From positions 1 through 7,409 of the forward strand of contig SHBC01000052.1 of NCBI GenBank assembly GCA_004213025.1: a stretch of DNA of 7,409 bases, in the 5' to 3' direction. The stretch is from SAR116 cluster bacterium (GTDB lineage Bacteria; Pseudomonadota; Alphaproteobacteria; Puniceispirillales; Puniceispirillaceae). Of this stretch, positions 7,199 through 7,409 are shown piece by piece (the stretch's first letter is position 1; each line of letters begins with the position of its first letter). A program made the translations under genes and the position numbers. The notes under the pieces were generated by a model. It made no database searches. It was not told the origin of the DNA and saw nothing but the letters and a program-made list of their open reading frames with translations.

Positions 7199-7409
7199 TC
7201 ACTTGTCGCCGGTCACCATATCACCGGCGTCATAGCTCCTGTGCGTGACCACTTCCGCGACACGAAGGTGATACCAGCTGTAGAATTCCTGACGGCCCAT
7301 CTGTTGCGCAGCAAGATGCTCGACATTGACCCGCCAGTTTCGGATCGCGGCGCGGTCACGCCAGTATGACACGGTGATTCCGATCCCGTCCTCACCGCGC
7401 ACCGATTCA
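7199..7409 (-). CDS. Antibiotic-biosynthesis-monooxygenase (ABM) family protein, 3' part
   Basis: Only the C-terminal 69 codons are in the window. The frame is still open at 7409, so the 5' end lies outside it. The visible part has GEDGIGITVSYWRDRAAIRNW, then VEHLAAQQMGRQEFYSWYHLRVAEV. This resembles small ABM-domain proteins (ferredoxin-like fold, about 100 residues), where SYW and the following AIRNW/H segment are typical. The GTG at 7402 could read as a start, but the similarity continues upstream of it (codons for Glu-Ser precede), so it is not the real start. Family members include small oxygenases and many proteins with no known substrate; this one cannot be assigned one. It converges with the glutaredoxin gene. 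Confidence 0.75.
   Translation of the reverse strand, partial: ESVRGEDGIGITVSYWRDRAAIRNWRVNVEHLAAQQMGRQEFYSWYHLRVAEVVTHRSYDAGDMVTGDK
7207..7229 (+). terminator. Candidate hairpin at the end of the purine-bolA-grxD run
   Basis: CGCCGGT (7207-7213) and ACCGGCG (7223-7229) form a perfect 7-bp GC-rich stem with a 9-base loop, 27 bases after the glutaredoxin stop. The following bases (TCATAGCTCC) are not a T-run, so this would be an atypical terminator or an RNA 3'-end stabiliser. It lies within the last codons of the opposite-strand gene, so the bases may simply be coding. Confidence 0.25.

Overview
The window reads as a stretch of an alphaproteobacterial chromosome. It is GC-rich (roughly 60% by eye) and densely coded. 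It carries the gene order purB-purC-purS-purQ-purL-bolA-grxD, an arrangement I know from alphaproteobacteria. The genus cannot be fixed from the sequence alone. There is no sign of mobile elements, CRISPR arrays, tRNA or rRNA.

Layout. A RadC-family gene (67-882, +) opens the window, with a short tandem coding repeat near its start. A 64-codon gene of unknown function (944-1138, -) converges on it. The 130-bp gap at 1139-1268 separates that small gene from purB, which is divergently transcribed, and should hold the promoter of the purine cluster. The purine genes follow on the + strand: purB (1269-2570), purC (2567-3301), purS (3339-3593), purQ (3590-4294) and purL (4291-6522). Three of the four junctions are 4-base ATGA stop/start overlaps. 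Next, in the same direction, come a BolA-family gene (6551-6790) and a CGFS monothiol glutaredoxin (6838-7179). The window ends in the 3' part of a convergent gene on the - strand (7199 to beyond 7409) that resembles antibiotic-biosynthesis-monooxygenase (ABM) family proteins.

How the genes work together. PurS, PurQ and PurL form the three-part FGAM synthase (FGAR + ATP + glutamine to FGAM). PurC makes SAICAR, and PurB splits SAICAR to AICAR and later splits adenylosuccinate to AMP. BolA and CGFS glutaredoxin proteins are known partners that share a [2Fe-2S] cluster and act in iron-sulfur trafficking. Their place at the end of the purine run suggests co-transcription, but the sequence does not show a functional link.

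Overall this looks like an ordinary housekeeping region. I found no convincing new system. The items most worth a second look are the small unknown gene beside purB, the 12-nt tandem repeat in radC, and the structured purB upstream gap.
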